This document shows, piece after piece, positions 35,760 through 46,610 of a stretch of DNA of 64,000 bases. Positions within the stretch are counted from its first letter, which is position 1; every line of letters begins with the position of its first letter. The DNA is from Antilocapra americana. Taxonomy: Eukaryota > Chordata > Mammalia > Artiodactyla > Antilocapridae. The notes under the pieces are model-generated. The model searched no databases, was not told the origin of the DNA, and saw only the letters and a program-made list of their open reading frames with translations. The position numbers and the translations under genes were made by a program. Location of the stretch: NCBI GenBank assembly GCA_007570785.1, contig ML661799.1:1587598-1651597 (forward strand), given 5' to 3'.

Positions 35760-35955
35760 GGGGCTTCGTGGCTCAGGGGTAAAGAATCCACCTGCAATGC
35801 AGGAGATACGGGTTCGATCTCTGGGTCAGGAAGATGCCCTGGAGAAGGAAACGGCAACCCACTCCAGTATTCTTGCCTGGAAAAGTCCATGGACAGAAAA
35901 GCCTGGCGGGCCCATTGAGTCGCAATAGAGTCGGACATGACTTAGCGACTAAACA
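35760..35955 (+). mobile_element. Bov-tA type SINE
   Basis: It has an intact B-box (GGTTCGATC) and is flanked by the exact 12-bp duplication AGGGCTTGCTGC at 35748-35759 and 35956-35967. Confidence 0.95.
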
Positions 35956-36309
35956 AGGGCTTGCTGCTACCAGCGAGATCTGCATTCCTGTGTTCACGAG
36001 GGACAGACATTCCTTACATCCTCTACTGTCCTTTGTCCCAGCAGAGCTGCGGCAGCCTACAGTACAATGGAGCCAAAGACACAAAAATTCTCATTTGCAA
36101 AACAGCGTAGAAAACATTGACACACAGAAATTTTTATTCATTTGATTTCTACCTGGAAAGCAAGTCGGGTTGGAAAGCTACGCCGCCGTCCCCACTCCAG
36201 GGGTTCCAGGGGCTCCAGAAGCTACTATTCTCTTCCAAATATAATGTGAAAAGAGGGGTCTCTGGGTTTTTCATCTTTGCTCTCTTGTCTCTAGCACACG
36301 CTTTGTTCC

Positions 36310-36348
36310 CCCTCCCCCGCCAAAAAAAACGGGGGGGGCGGGGGAGGG
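36310..36348. repeat. GC-rich inverted repeat upstream of promoter
   Basis: CCCTCCCCCGCC (36310-36321) and its exact complement GGCGGGGGAGGG (36337-36348) are separated by 15 nt including A8. The G-rich strand could also form a quadruplex. Confidence 0.85.
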
Positions 36349-36618
36349 AGAGCAGGCAAGCCACGTTACCAGGTTTTCAACAACAGGTTTTCTAAACACC
36401 AGAGCGCACTTCATTTATGAACATTTTGGATGAAACGTTAATGCGCCCAGTCAGGACACCCGAAACCCATTCCTGAGCTTCCAGTGCCACGAGGGTGCAC
36501 ACGAAGCACTCGCCACCACCTGGTCCAGAAAGCCCACAGAAGGTGGAAAGTTGCAGAATCCGGGCCCGGAGGGGCACCAGCCCACCCCCGAGCCCGGGCA
36601 GGAGGACTGCGCTTCCTC

Positions 36619-36630
36619 CCGGAAGTGACG
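36619..36630 (+). promoter_or_regulatory. ETS/CRE composite site
   Basis: CCGGAAGTGACG combines an ETS core (GGAA) with a CRE half-site (TGACG). This composite is common in CpG-island promoters bound by GABP and CREB/ATF factors. Binding here is inferred. Confidence 0.6.
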
Positions 36631-36731
36631 CGCGCTCAATCCCGGCTTGGCTCTCCCCAAACAAAAGGGATCTTGGGGCCCCGGGAGGAGCCTAAATGAC
36701 ATTGGAGAAGCCCCTCCTCCAGCCGGCGCGG

Positions 36732-36736
36732 ATTGG
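36732..36736 (-). promoter_or_regulatory. Inverted CCAAT box 1
   Basis: ATTGG in the context CGGATTGGTG, matching an NF-Y site on the - strand. Confidence 0.55.
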
Positions 36737-36763
36737 TGTCGGGGCTGGAGAAGCGAGGAGGCC

Positions 36764-36768
36764 ATTGG
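36764..36768 (-). promoter_or_regulatory. Inverted CCAAT box 2
   Basis: ATTGG in the context GCCATTGGCT, exactly 32 bp after the first. That is about three helical turns, a spacing seen in paired NF-Y promoters. Confidence 0.55.
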
Positions 36769-36804
36769 CTCTTCCGAATGCCAGTGCCCCCGCCTGGCGG
36801 CTGA

Positions 36805-36814
36805 GGGGCGGGGC
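36805..36814 (+). promoter_or_regulatory. GC box (Sp1/KLF type)
   Basis: GGGGCGGGGC, about 70 bp upstream of the proposed exon 1 donor. A second similar box lies at 37008-37019. Confidence 0.55.
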
Positions 36815-36882
36815 CTCGAGGGGCTGTGGATGGAGAGGGTGGCGGAGGCGGCAGGGAGAGGAACCTTGAGCGCCGGGAAAAG
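36815..36882 (+). other. CTTNBP2NL: Probable non-coding exon 1 of CTTNBP2NL (5' end estimated)
   Basis: The sequence GGGAAAAG|GTAGGA gives a good splice donor at 36882/36883, directly downstream of the CCAAT and GC boxes. No ATG leads into a frame continuing to exon 2 in a meaningful way, so this is treated as 5' UTR. The start coordinate is only an estimate, because the transcription start cannot be read from the sequence. Linking it to the coding exon 15.6 kb downstream is an inference from order, orientation and the lack of another promoter. cDNA would settle it. Confidence 0.55.
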
Positions 36883-37084
36883 GTAGGAGCCGTGGGCGCC
36901 GGGGCTTGGCGGCGGCTGGGAGGCCAGGTTCTCGAGAGAAAAACAGGGGTAGAACCACCGGTGTCCTCCCGCCACCGTCCCAACTGCCACTCGCGCCCAT
37001 CCCCTGAGGGGGCGGGGCCGTCTCCTCCACCTCCCGGTATTCCCTGAGGAGGCGGCTCCTCATCCTTCGAGGGTGCTCGCAGCT

Positions 37085-39789
37085 ACTTATTGTCCCCCGT
37101 CAATCCCAGCTTCCCAGAAGGGGCTGGTTTCCTGATACCCCCTCATTTAAAAGGCCCCTCACCTAGCCCCTCAACCTTGGGAGAAGGTGTACAGGTTCCC
37201 ATTCTTTGGACTGCCGCCCCCACCCCCACTTTGTACCCCTAGGAGGCCAGACATCGCTTCCAACACCTGTCCTTGCTCGCAAGGGAGGGACCAGAGGTAA
37301 TTTCATCCATAATATAAAAAATCAGTGTTTTCAAGAAGAAGAGAGATGGGCAGATGCAAAAATCAAAGACCCAACCTAGACAGCCAGCTCCACGGACGAA
37401 TCGGCCTTCCCCAACTTGGGTTCCTCCCATCCCCCATTCTGTGATCCTGAGCCTTCCCCCTGGATCCTCTATTCTCCTATTGAGCTGGGGGTTGGGGAAG
37501 CCGTGTTGAGAGTTCCTCTGCTTCGGGACTTTTTGACTCTGGAGGAAGAGAAATAGTAACCTTCCCCACCCCGCTTTGTACCTTTACTCTGTTCCTTGAA
37601 GGAGAACCCAACCTCTGAGGATTTTTTTTTTTTTTTAGATTTGAGTTTCGTTTCATTTTTTTTTTCGATCCTATTTCTTCCTGAAAATTTGTTGAAAAAT
37701 CGCCCTTTAGTATTTCACAGTGAATTGAGCTTGTTGTATATCTACAGAGTTGTCGTTGTGTGGGTAGGAATGCAGTGTATATTGTTGAACTGTCTATAAC
37801 AGCATACTTTCAAGTGAAGCAGTACAGATAACTAAATAAAGAGCTTTAGATTAGGAATGAGTGACTTCCAGTCTAGGTGGGCTGGTCTGTTGCTCCGGGA
37901 GACTGCAGTTAACCTTGAAGGTGTAGTTATACTGAAACAAAAGGCAGGAAGTGTTTGAAGAAAATTCGGGTTCAGTGGTCTAGGTTTATGATTAATCTGG
38001 TCAGGTAGCCTTTGGTTACTCTCTAGCCCCTATTTTATGGTGGGTTTTCTCCTCCAAGAGAAATTGATGTGTATATATAGATGATGTTGATTGGCTTTAC
38101 AAGACCAGTATCATCTACCAAAATTCAGGGTATAAAAATTAAAAGCACATTTTAAATTTCAGAGATAAGGATTAATAAAAGCAGGGTAAACTCTAGCTAT
38201 TCGGACACATGTGACTACCAAAGAGAGTCTCTACAGTGTGCTCTTAAAGACCCTTCATTTCAGCAGGTGCAAAATATTGATAATTTTGGCCTAATGTTAA
38301 TGCCGTTGACTCCCCGTTAGTCATCTATTGCTAGCACTTTCATACATTAAAATCTGCCGTATTTTTTAGCGTTGTTTCTTTTGCTTTCAATCCAAAGTCT
38401 GTCTTACTACTGTTTTCTGTAGCCAAAGATAGTAACAAGGGGATCAGAGGAGCTGGAATCATGAGGGGCAATCATAAGGGCTGTCTTTTACTTTCCTGAT
38501 AAGCATCTCTGAAGGTAGACATCATGGAGGTAATTAATTTTGAATAGTTAGGTTGGAAGTTTTCAGAGCCAGTCTCCCTCTGCACAGATCCACTCAGTGA
38601 TTGTTTCCAGATCTCCGATAAAAAGGCACAAAGAAGAAACTTTGTGGGGAGGGTCTCTCCAGCAAACACCAAGCATACTGTGATAGGTTGGTAAGGGCCC
38701 CCCAGCACTAGCAGCAGAAAAAAACTAAAAGCAGAATAGGAAATCCCCAAAAGATATATCTTATTATATGAACAGAGAAAAGAAAATAAACCAACGTAAG
38801 AGACTAAGCAAAACAAAGTTGTGATTGCCAGGGCCTTTATAAGCAGAAAGGAAAAAGCAAATAATGCTCTTTGATTCCTTGGCACAATAAGCAAGATTTG
38901 TTTGATACACATTTGAATCTTAAAAATCTTTCCTTTAACTTTTTCGACACCTGTTTAGTAGTGTTAGATGAAGAAAAGCTTCGTATGCAGAGATTTTTTT
39001 TAATGTACGTGTAGTCTATTTCATTAAATTATAAAGTCTTCAGGAGGTATTAGTATATTTTGTTTCACCTTTATACCTTTCACAGTGCCTCGTATATAGT
39101 TTGACTTAATGAGTGTTGAACTTCATTTGAAGCTGACACCTTCGGGTAGACTAGAAAATTTACTGATAAGATATGACATATCTTGTTGGTGTAAACAGTC
39201 CATTTCTTTTTGCCTTGATTTATTTTCCCTATCTGATGTCTTTTGGCGCTCCAGTATCTTCAATGACTCTAAAATACTGAATTTTGTATTAGAAGATGTC
39301 TGCTGGTTAGATATATAATTTTGCAGTAATGAATGAAATTTAAACCAGACTTATTAATGTAATCAGTGCTAGTCATTTTAGGATTTTATTTTTCTAAAAA
39401 TCTGACCTGAGAGGAATGAAGTGAATTTAGGAGAACACATGAGGAACTGTTTTCTTTAAAAATGGTTTCTGAGAGTTTGGTTTTGACAAATTTCTGATCT
39501 ACTTTGGGATTTTTTTTAAAAAATGGATTTCTAATTGACTTTATACGTTTCTAAACTAGGACCAAGTATGTGATCAAGGGTACACACTGTACTGGGTCCC
39601 TGAATGGAAGCATACAGACTGACTATGGTGGGCACAATGCACGCAGTCTATGGAGGATTTGTGTCTTGGCAGAATCAGGTTTCCAGTACTACCAGTTACT
39701 CTGCAGAACAAGATTAGAATTCTTGACTTTTCTGAGTGGAGCAGAATGGTGTTTCTTGGGTGTTTTTAGTGAAATGGTGTTTCGCTTTT
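37085..39789. other. No repeat or exon recognised (intron 1)
   Basis: Unique sequence downstream of the CpG island. A hydrophobic 146-codon frame opens on the - strand at 38472-38912 but shows no known family and no supporting signals. Confidence 0.5.
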
Positions 39790-39990
39790 TATGTGAATTA
39801 AATAATTTAATATTACATATTCTTCTACACCTTTAGCATTTAAACACTAGTGAAGAATTCATGTCTGATTTTAGTTATTGGTTGGTTTAATTTTAAATGT
39901 TTCAACATAGAGCTAAGATGCATAAGTAGGGGAAAACAAAGCTTGCACATGTCATGATCTCAGATACCTGATAAAGGATTTTTAGGCCAC
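39790..39990 (+). repeat. Diverged duplicated block, copy A
   Basis: It aligns with 40450-40648 over about 200 bp at roughly 75% identity by eye. Shared landmarks are CATTTAAAC, GTGAAGAATT, GTCTGATTTTAG, ATCATGATCTCA-like and TTTTTAGG.A. The family is unknown to me. Confidence 0.7.
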
Positions 39991-40204
39991 TGAATTGATG
40001 TTTAGTGGCATGATACAAGAAGCAGAGATATTTTTAGAGGAAGTTTGTCCAGTCTGTGGTGTTTGACCCCAGGAATAGCTCGTCAGCCTGTTACCAAACG
40101 CCATTTTTTTCTTATTTCCTGAATGTTTGCTGCTAATAGCTAAAAATTGAATCTTCCTAGTTTTAGTTTGAAGCATTTCAGTGAGAAAATAGGTTATGAT
40201 GAGG

Positions 40205-40440
40205 CAATAAAGTGTGCTAATTTACAGCACAGACTTTAAAGGCAAACCCGAGTTCAGATCCCAACTCTGTTGTTCTTTTGCTGTATGACCCAGGAGAAGG
40301 GCAGAGTTTTCTATCTTCACCATATCTCAGTTTCCTCAGCTGTGACTTAAAGATGACTTCTAGAGGCTTTTTTTAAAAATGGATTGTAGGAACATGGCAT
40401 GTAGGAAGCACTCAATAATTGGTAGGTATTATTGATATTG
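40205..40440 (+). mobile_element. MIR SINE
   Basis: 'acccgagttcagatcccaac', 'tgtatgacccaggagaaggg' and 'catgtaggaagcactcaata' in MIR order. It lies between the two duplicated blocks. Confidence 0.8.
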
Positions 40441-40449
40441 TTAGCACTG

Positions 40450-40648
40450 CACGTGAGTTAATTAATATTAAATATTCTTTTACTCCTTTATCATTTAAAC
40501 AAAGGTGAAGAATTGGTGTCTGATTTTAGCTATGGGTTGGTCTGGTTTTAAATATTTGACTACATAGCTACATTTCCTAAGTAGAAGGAAACAGAGCTTG
40601 TGTATATCATGATCTCATACATCTGACAGAAGAATTTTTAGGACAGTG
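40450..40648 (+). repeat. Diverged duplicated block, copy B
   Basis: Partner of 39790-39990, same orientation, about 660 bp downstream. Confidence 0.7.
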
Positions 40649-42894
40649 TGTGTCTTACAATGTGTGTTTCATAATTTTGTCATGTGCATTATCTTTCTTA
40701 AACTTTTTGGCCCTGGAAAAAGAAAGGCAAGGGATTCAACCATCTGATGTTTTCTCTGTGAATTGTCAGTTGTTCCACTCCAAACTGTCTCAAGTACTTT
40801 CACCCTCAGTGTCATATAAATGGTTTCATAGATAGCGTGGTCATGATACAGGGTTGTACCTTCTGTGAGATTTAAGGGATTTTCCATGGTAATTTTGATT
40901 AATAGTGATTTTTTTGCCTTTTGAAGATAGCTCTTCTACTGCCTCCAATGTAAGGAGCAGTTCATAGGAACAATCAAAATGGATGAGAAGAAACCATGGA
41001 TAGGGGAGTTAAGAGTAGAGGTCTGGGGAGTTGAGGACAGGGGTTTGTGGGTTGAGGGAAACAGGACTACAAACAGGCTTTGACATTAAGAATATAGTAG
41101 AATGGCTTCTCCCTGCCAACTATTTCCAAGCTCTGTATTTCAGATCCAAAGCCAAAGCTTTCACTCTAAATGTGTGCTTTGTTGCTAAATGAGTCCTTTC
41201 TATCTTTTGGAGCCACAAAGAATGTAATCCTTAATTGTTACTGAGTTCAAATAGAAACTAGGAAGGAAAACAAAAAGAGCACAGGATGATGGGGTTTACA
41301 GACAAAAAAGACTTCTGACCCTGAGCCTTCGGAGCATCTGCATGGATCCTTTGTGTAAAGCTGCTGGGGAAGGCAAGGCTGAAGTGTGCTCTGGGTCAGC
41401 CAGGGAGGAAGGGGTGCAGAGGGAGAAGCAAGCAGGGATGAGTTGTTTCAGTGAGAGATAAGAGCTATAAATTATAATGGAGAGGAGAATGAACTGATGG
41501 GTAAGTTACAGAGAAAAGAAGCACTAAGTTGGAGGGTTTTGGAGAGGAGGAGGTTCCCCATTCCTTGGTTTCTGCTAAGTAGGCCTTTCTGTTGTAGCAG
41601 TGGAACGAGAATGAGAACAGAATGAATCTGGTTCTTAACTGGTTTAATATTTGACCTTACAAACAAGATCTGGTCCAGTCCTGTGTATCAGCTTCTTACT
41701 GTCTCTTGTTACTAAATTGAAGGCACAGAGGAAATTTTCTGGAAAGGCTCCACCCGTAAAAACTTCCTTGCTTCTAAACCTTTAGCCTTCACCACACTCA
41801 CTGACTCTGCACATGTTCCTCGTGGGGGGCTAATTACTTCTTATTCAGTGTCTGTCTCACATCTCAGTCATCATTTCCCCCGAAAAACCAGTTCCTTTTC
41901 TAACATCCCTGTTTCTGTTAATGGCATCATCATTCTAGTCACCCAGCCTTTAAAACCTCAGCTGATCTGGGATTATTTCTCCTCTTATCTCTTTAAATAG
42001 AACCAATACTAAGTTACTGACATTCTTTACAAAGTCTCTTACATCTGTCTTCTTTTTTCCATTCTTAACTGCCACCGTCCTCGTTCACACATTTTAACCT
42101 TACACCTGTACTGTTATTCTCCCAAGTGCTTTTTCTGCGTCCAGTTTCTCTTCAGTCAAATCAGTTCTGTACTTCAAGCGTCAGCCTTCTTAAAACTATA
42201 CTTTTATTATGAGATTCACCTTGCTAAAAATGTCTAATGGCTTCTTATTGTACTGCATGGTACATTTCTATACAACCAGCATGTTTTGAATACCCGTTTG
42301 AGCCGGAGACTGCTGGGTACTAAGTTTATCAAGTAGAAGACAGAGTATTCATCTGGAAGAGCAGTCTTATGAGACACAAGACAGCTATGTAAATAGATGA
42401 ATTGATATAATAGAATGGGATAGCTGCTGCTGGGCTATGCATATAGATACATGTCCATTATGCGTTCAATATTAAAAATAGCTGTGATGTTTGTAGAAAA
42501 CCCATTTATCAGTATTACAAGCTAAAACTGACGATTAAAGATACAGAAATGCAGTGGAAGCAAAGTCATACTTTTCATTATATCCTAAAGTCACAAAAAA
42601 ACTAGCCTAGACAGGAGATTGTCCTTTTTCTTTCCCAAGTAGTGTGCAGATACCATTGGCCTAAATACATGTTGTGTGTGTTCCTAAGCCATTTTCCCCA
42701 GGAACTGGCCAGGCGATCCCCTTCTTGGAACAGATCCACCTGCCAGGGTAGAAGGAGTAAACTTGTTTTGATTTCTAAATTAGACACATGAATGGTAGAA
42801 AATGACTACTCATTGGAAAATGGAAAATTTCATTATCCTTGCAAATGCAACCAAATATATGCCCTTCAGAGATAGCAAGTAAGAGAGCTGACCA
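40649..42894. other. No gene seen (intron 1)
   Basis: Unique intronic sequence. I recognise no exon and no clear repeat. Confidence 0.5.
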
Positions 42895-43080
42895 ATCACT
42901 AGTGCTGTTCAACCCTTCCGTATCCTGTTAGAGGATGTATTGTCATCCCCATTTGATAGAAGAAGAGAAAGCGCAAAAGTTAAGTGGATCAAGGAAATAT
43001 AAAGTTGTAGAGCCAGGATATAAACCTAGTAGGACTCAGAAGTCCAAGCCCTTTCCACTGCAACATCCTCTTAGAAGAGT
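42895..43080 (-). mobile_element. MIR SINE
   Basis: Reverse MIR: 'attgtcatccccatttgata', 'agccaggatataaacctagt' and 'ccctttccactgcaacatcc'. Confidence 0.8.
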
Positions 43081-43538
43081 TACTTAGATACATCCTCTCA
43101 GAAGAGTTGCTGTCCCCAAAGAACCTGGGAGCAAGGTCTCTTGGTCATTTTCAACTGATATCAACTTGTTAAACTTTTTTTTAAAAAATCAGTTGTCTGG
43201 TTTAAAAGACAAAATTTAAAAGGCAAAACAACATCATCAGTTATAATTTTATAGTACAGTCCTTTGGGAAGTTTTTATACAGTTCAGGAAGAGTCAAGTC
43301 ATGGGCATAGCTAAAACACAGATATCTGGACTGTATTAGGGTTCACCCTCCATACCACATGCTTTGTTTCTTTCTGATTTGAAATCTTGATGGAGTCAAC
43401 AACTTCATCCAACACTAATATTTGAAACGTTCTTGTATCCCAGACTGCCTGTAGAATTGAGGCTCATGAATCATTTTACTGGAAATAAAATCAATCTACA
43501 TATTGTTCCCTCATTGTAGTATTTTGCAAATCGTGGTG

Positions 43539-43701
43539 GCATTATTTCAAAGAAACAAAAATTTAGGGGGATAATGGACAGCTAGATGATATAGACAGAT
43601 ACACATATTTCAGTGAAATCATGTTATAATTTCATTGAAATATGTGTATCTGTCTATATCATCTATCTGTCCCCTGAATTTTTACTTCTCTGAAATAATG
43701 C
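43539..43701. repeat. 163-bp near-perfect palindrome
   Basis: The left arm 43539-43619 (81 nt) and right arm 43629-43701 (73 nt) are reverse complements apart from six mismatches and one 8-nt indel. They are separated by a 9-nt loop (CATGTTATA). The inner ~36 bp has one mismatch. A 17-bp direct repeat, ATAATTTCATTGAAATA, occurs at 43626-43642 and again at 43704-43720. In an intron 1 transcript it would fold into a long hairpin. Confidence 0.93.
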
Positions 43702-43720
43702 TAATAATTTCATTGAAATA

Positions 43721-44219
43721 AAGCCACTAACAAATATACCTGAAATGGTAAATACTCCTGGTAATTTCCTGATAATATCAATAGAAGACATATTTTTAAT
43801 TTTAATGAAAAAAATCATTAATGTAAAAATTGATATTCATTTTCATTAACATACATTCCAGTAGCTTAACTTATGTAGCTCTTCTGGTTTGGTCTTGTTC
43901 CAGGTGAGAATACTTGAAAAGGTGTAAGCAAGATTTCTAGGTAGACAGATCTGTTTTTAATAGCATTGTGCCAGACATCCTCATCTTGGGGAGAGATGTT
44001 TGAATGTTTGTTTATGGGCGTGAGGCCACGTTCTCCTTTTCTTCTGTGTATGTATAAATGTTGTTGGCAACATGTAGGAGAGACAGACATTCACACATCC
44101 ACACTCGGAGGTACGCTGGAGACATGTGAGGCTTAAAACAGAGCTGACCAAAACAGAAACTGATACCCATCGTGGTGCCCCAGAAAGTGGATTAGTCTGT
44201 ATCTTGATCGTTTTACTAT
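43721..44219. other. No gene seen (intron 1)
   Basis: Unique sequence with nothing assignable. Confidence 0.5.
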
Positions 44220-44330
44220 TTAACTGTAATCTTCAGTAATTCACTTGACAACTCTGGTCTCAGTTTTCATCTCTCAAAATGAGAGCCCTAAATTAGATTA
44301 TGTCTGAGGTCCCTTCCAGCTCTGTGACTC
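44220..44330 (+). mobile_element. MIR-like SINE fragment
   Basis: 'tctggtctcagttttcatct' and 'ggtcccttccagctctgtga' follow a MIR-type order. Confidence 0.6.
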
Positions 44331-44374
44331 ACATTGTAGCTGGTAAAATGAGAAAATCAGATGTAAGCAGTTGG

Positions 44375-44650
44375 TACCAAGGAGCAGTAGTTACTAAGGA
44401 AGCCTCTGGAATCAAATTACTTAGGTTCAGATTCCATTTCTGTCACATACTACATGTAAGACTTTGAGCAAGTTATTTAGTCTTTGTACCTCAGTTTTCC
44501 CATCTTTGAAATGGAGGTGATGGTTATGATGAACTAGCTGGTTCATGGTTATAACACCTATCACCTAAGGTTGTAAGGACTGAATTAATACATATCAAGT
44601 ACTTAGAACATTTCCTGGAACACATTAATGTTTAGCTCAGTAAGTGTGTG
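44375..44650 (+). mobile_element. MIR SINE
   Basis: 'taggttcagattccatttct', 'gactttgagcaagttattta', 'cctcagttttcccatctttg' and 'gtacttagaacatttcctgg' in order. Nearly complete. Confidence 0.9.
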
Positions 44651-45168
44651 GGTTTTTTTTTTATTATTACTACTATGGCTTGAATTCTTGGAAAACTATT
44701 CTAAAAAATTCTGAGGAAAAAATAAATAAAACTCTGATGAAGTGATTAATATTGGTAAGCTTAATTATATTATTAATTTCTGCCCTAAGTATAAATCTAA
44801 AAAATCTGGCAGCCTAGAATCAGCTTTGAGTAGAATTCTGAAAGCATTTTAAGTATTGACCTTAACAAGTATTAGCATTATTACAGAGCTGGTTTCTTGA
44901 GACCTACTTCAGAGTACACATTGAGAGTATTGGATAAACAAGCATCTCAATCCCTTAGCACTGTTGTATATTATATTTATATTTCAGGATCCTGAAATGT
45001 ACACTCTGAAACTGTTACAAAACCATTCCGTTTTACATAATCCTATCATCAGACTGATAAGACAAAGCAAGGCTTCTCTGTTCAGGCACTCTCACAGTAA
45101 GGGGAAGATTTTGATCTAGTTGCAATAATAATGTTTAAAAATATCAGTAGTAAATGATTACAATCTTG

Positions 45169-45686
45169 TGTTAGTTTGCTAGAGCTGCCATAACAAGTAC
45201 CACAGACTGGGTTGCTTAAACAGAAATTTATTTTCTCACAACCCTGGAGGCTAGAAATCAGAAATCAATGTGTCAGCAGCACTGGTTTCTTCTGAGGCCT
45301 CTCTCTCTCTGACTTATTAAATGGGAGGCATCTTCTCCCTGTGTCTTGACATGGTCTCTTCCTGTCCTGTGTTTTTATCCAAATTTCTCTGCTTACAAGG
45401 ACACCAGATATATTAGATAAGGGCCTACCCTAATGTCCTCATTTATAGTTTGGCTGCACCACGTGACATGCAGGATCTTAGTTTCCTGACCAGAGATTGA
45501 ACCGGTGCCCTCTGCAGTGGAAGCTCAGAGTCTTAACCACTGGACCACCAGGGAGGTCCCATGACCTCATTTTTAACTTAATCAATCTTTAAAGACCCTA
45601 TTTTCAAATATATCATATTCTGAGGTATAAGGGATTAGGACTTCAACATATACATTTGGGTTAGAGGACACAATTAACCTATAACA
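45169..45686 (-). mobile_element. MLT1-type LTR (ERVL-MaLR), split by a SINE
   Basis: The reverse complement of an MLT1 LTR is recognisable end to end: 'gttagtttgctagagctgcc', 'aacagaaatttattttctca', then 'aggacttcaacatatacatt' and the terminal ATAACA. It contains no coding sequence. A CHR SINE interrupts it. Confidence 0.85.
45445..45560 (-). mobile_element. CHR-type SINE inside MLT1
   Basis: Reverse element ending in the complement of the CHR head ('ggaccaccagggaggtccc'). It is flanked by ATGTCCTCATTT and ATGACCTCATTT, a 12-bp duplication with one mismatch. Confidence 0.9.
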
Positions 45687-46536
45687 CATAAGTACAAAGA
45701 ATACTAATAGTTCAGTAATATCTTTTACCTTCAACTGAAAGAAGATTGACTTGACATTTTATAATAAAGCTTTTATTGCACAGTATTATAGAATTTAATA
45801 AGAAGATTTGTTTTTCTACCTTGATTTTAGAATCTTTGTAAATAATAATAGCAAAAACAACTCTCTGTAGTAAATGTACAAAAGATCTGCTTTCGTAATT
45901 AGAAAAGTATTTTATGATAATATTTTGACATGTTTTTCTTTACTAGCCTAATCCTAAAATGCCAAAAGTACAATTTGGGATGCTGTCACTCTCTCACCCC
46001 CAAATGCATAAATAACCTTTATGAAAAGCCAGAAGTGCCAGAGGGTGGGGAAACTTAAATCTTGAGATAGTCAAGATAATGTGTCAACACCTTCCACCCT
46101 CAGATAGAAGGTTGCTTTGGATACATTTTCTTTTTAAACAGCAGTGTACTTTTATCTATTTTAGACTTGGTATTTATAAATGTGACTTTTTTTTTAAATT
46201 TCATATATACTGGGTTTTTAAGAAAGTACATTATCTAGTAGAAAGCTGTCAAAACACCCACTTTGTATCTCAGTGTTGATTTTTTTGTATTTTTAGAATT
46301 CACTGACCTTCCAAATTTTGGTTTTGCTTATATGTTCCGGAAAGAGTCTTTACATAATTGGAGCAAGTTTGCTTTACATCTTTGCTATTATCCTATTACT
46401 TATATTGAAAACTTACTGAATGGCCTGAATATCAGTCAGTTGTAGCCTGAGTAAATTTCTTAACTTTGATATGTGAATATATAATAATGAAATGATTTTT
46501 ATCCAGTTTTGCAAGAATGATCTCCTGGGTAAAATA

Positions 46537-46540
<4 letters not shown>
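45687..46540. other. No gene seen (intron 1)
   Basis: AT-rich unique sequence with no feature recognised. Confidence 0.5.
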
Positions 46541-46590
<50 letters not shown>

Positions 46591-46610
46591 CGTGCGCGTG
46601 TGCACACACG
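46541..46610. repeat. (TG)n microsatellite
   Basis: About 20 uninterrupted TG units, then GGGTGGGTGCGTGCGCGTG and a short CA run. Alternating purine-pyrimidine sequence that is probably length-variable. The His/Thr-rich frame on the - strand is an artefact. Confidence 0.97.

Larger units (their letters stand above)
36470..37080 (+). promoter_or_regulatory. CTTNBP2NL: CpG-island promoter of CTTNBP2NL
   Basis: This is the densest CpG-rich stretch in the window. It is rich in GC boxes and lacks a TATA box, as expected for a broadly expressed housekeeping-type promoter. It includes an ETS/CRE composite, two inverted CCAAT boxes and a probable non-coding exon 1 with a splice donor. It is the only plausible promoter upstream of the CTTNBP2NL coding exon. 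The start site itself is not visible. Long open frames on the - strand here are composition artefacts. Confidence 0.8.

Noticed and set aside
36451..36990. A 179-codon frame on the - strand across the CpG island, plus overlapping frames of 115 and 123 codons
   Set aside because: High GC makes stop codons rare here; several frames are open at once, the proteins are Pro/Ser/Gly-rich without a domain, and the region is better explained as a promoter.
38472..38912. A 146-codon hydrophobic frame on the - strand in intron 1
   Set aside because: It looks membrane-like only because of A/T-rich codons; no family similarity, promoter, splice or polyadenylation evidence.
46541..46610. Regular repeat that might be read as an array
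   Set aside because: Simple TG microsatellite; no spacer structure, so not a CRISPR or satellite array.
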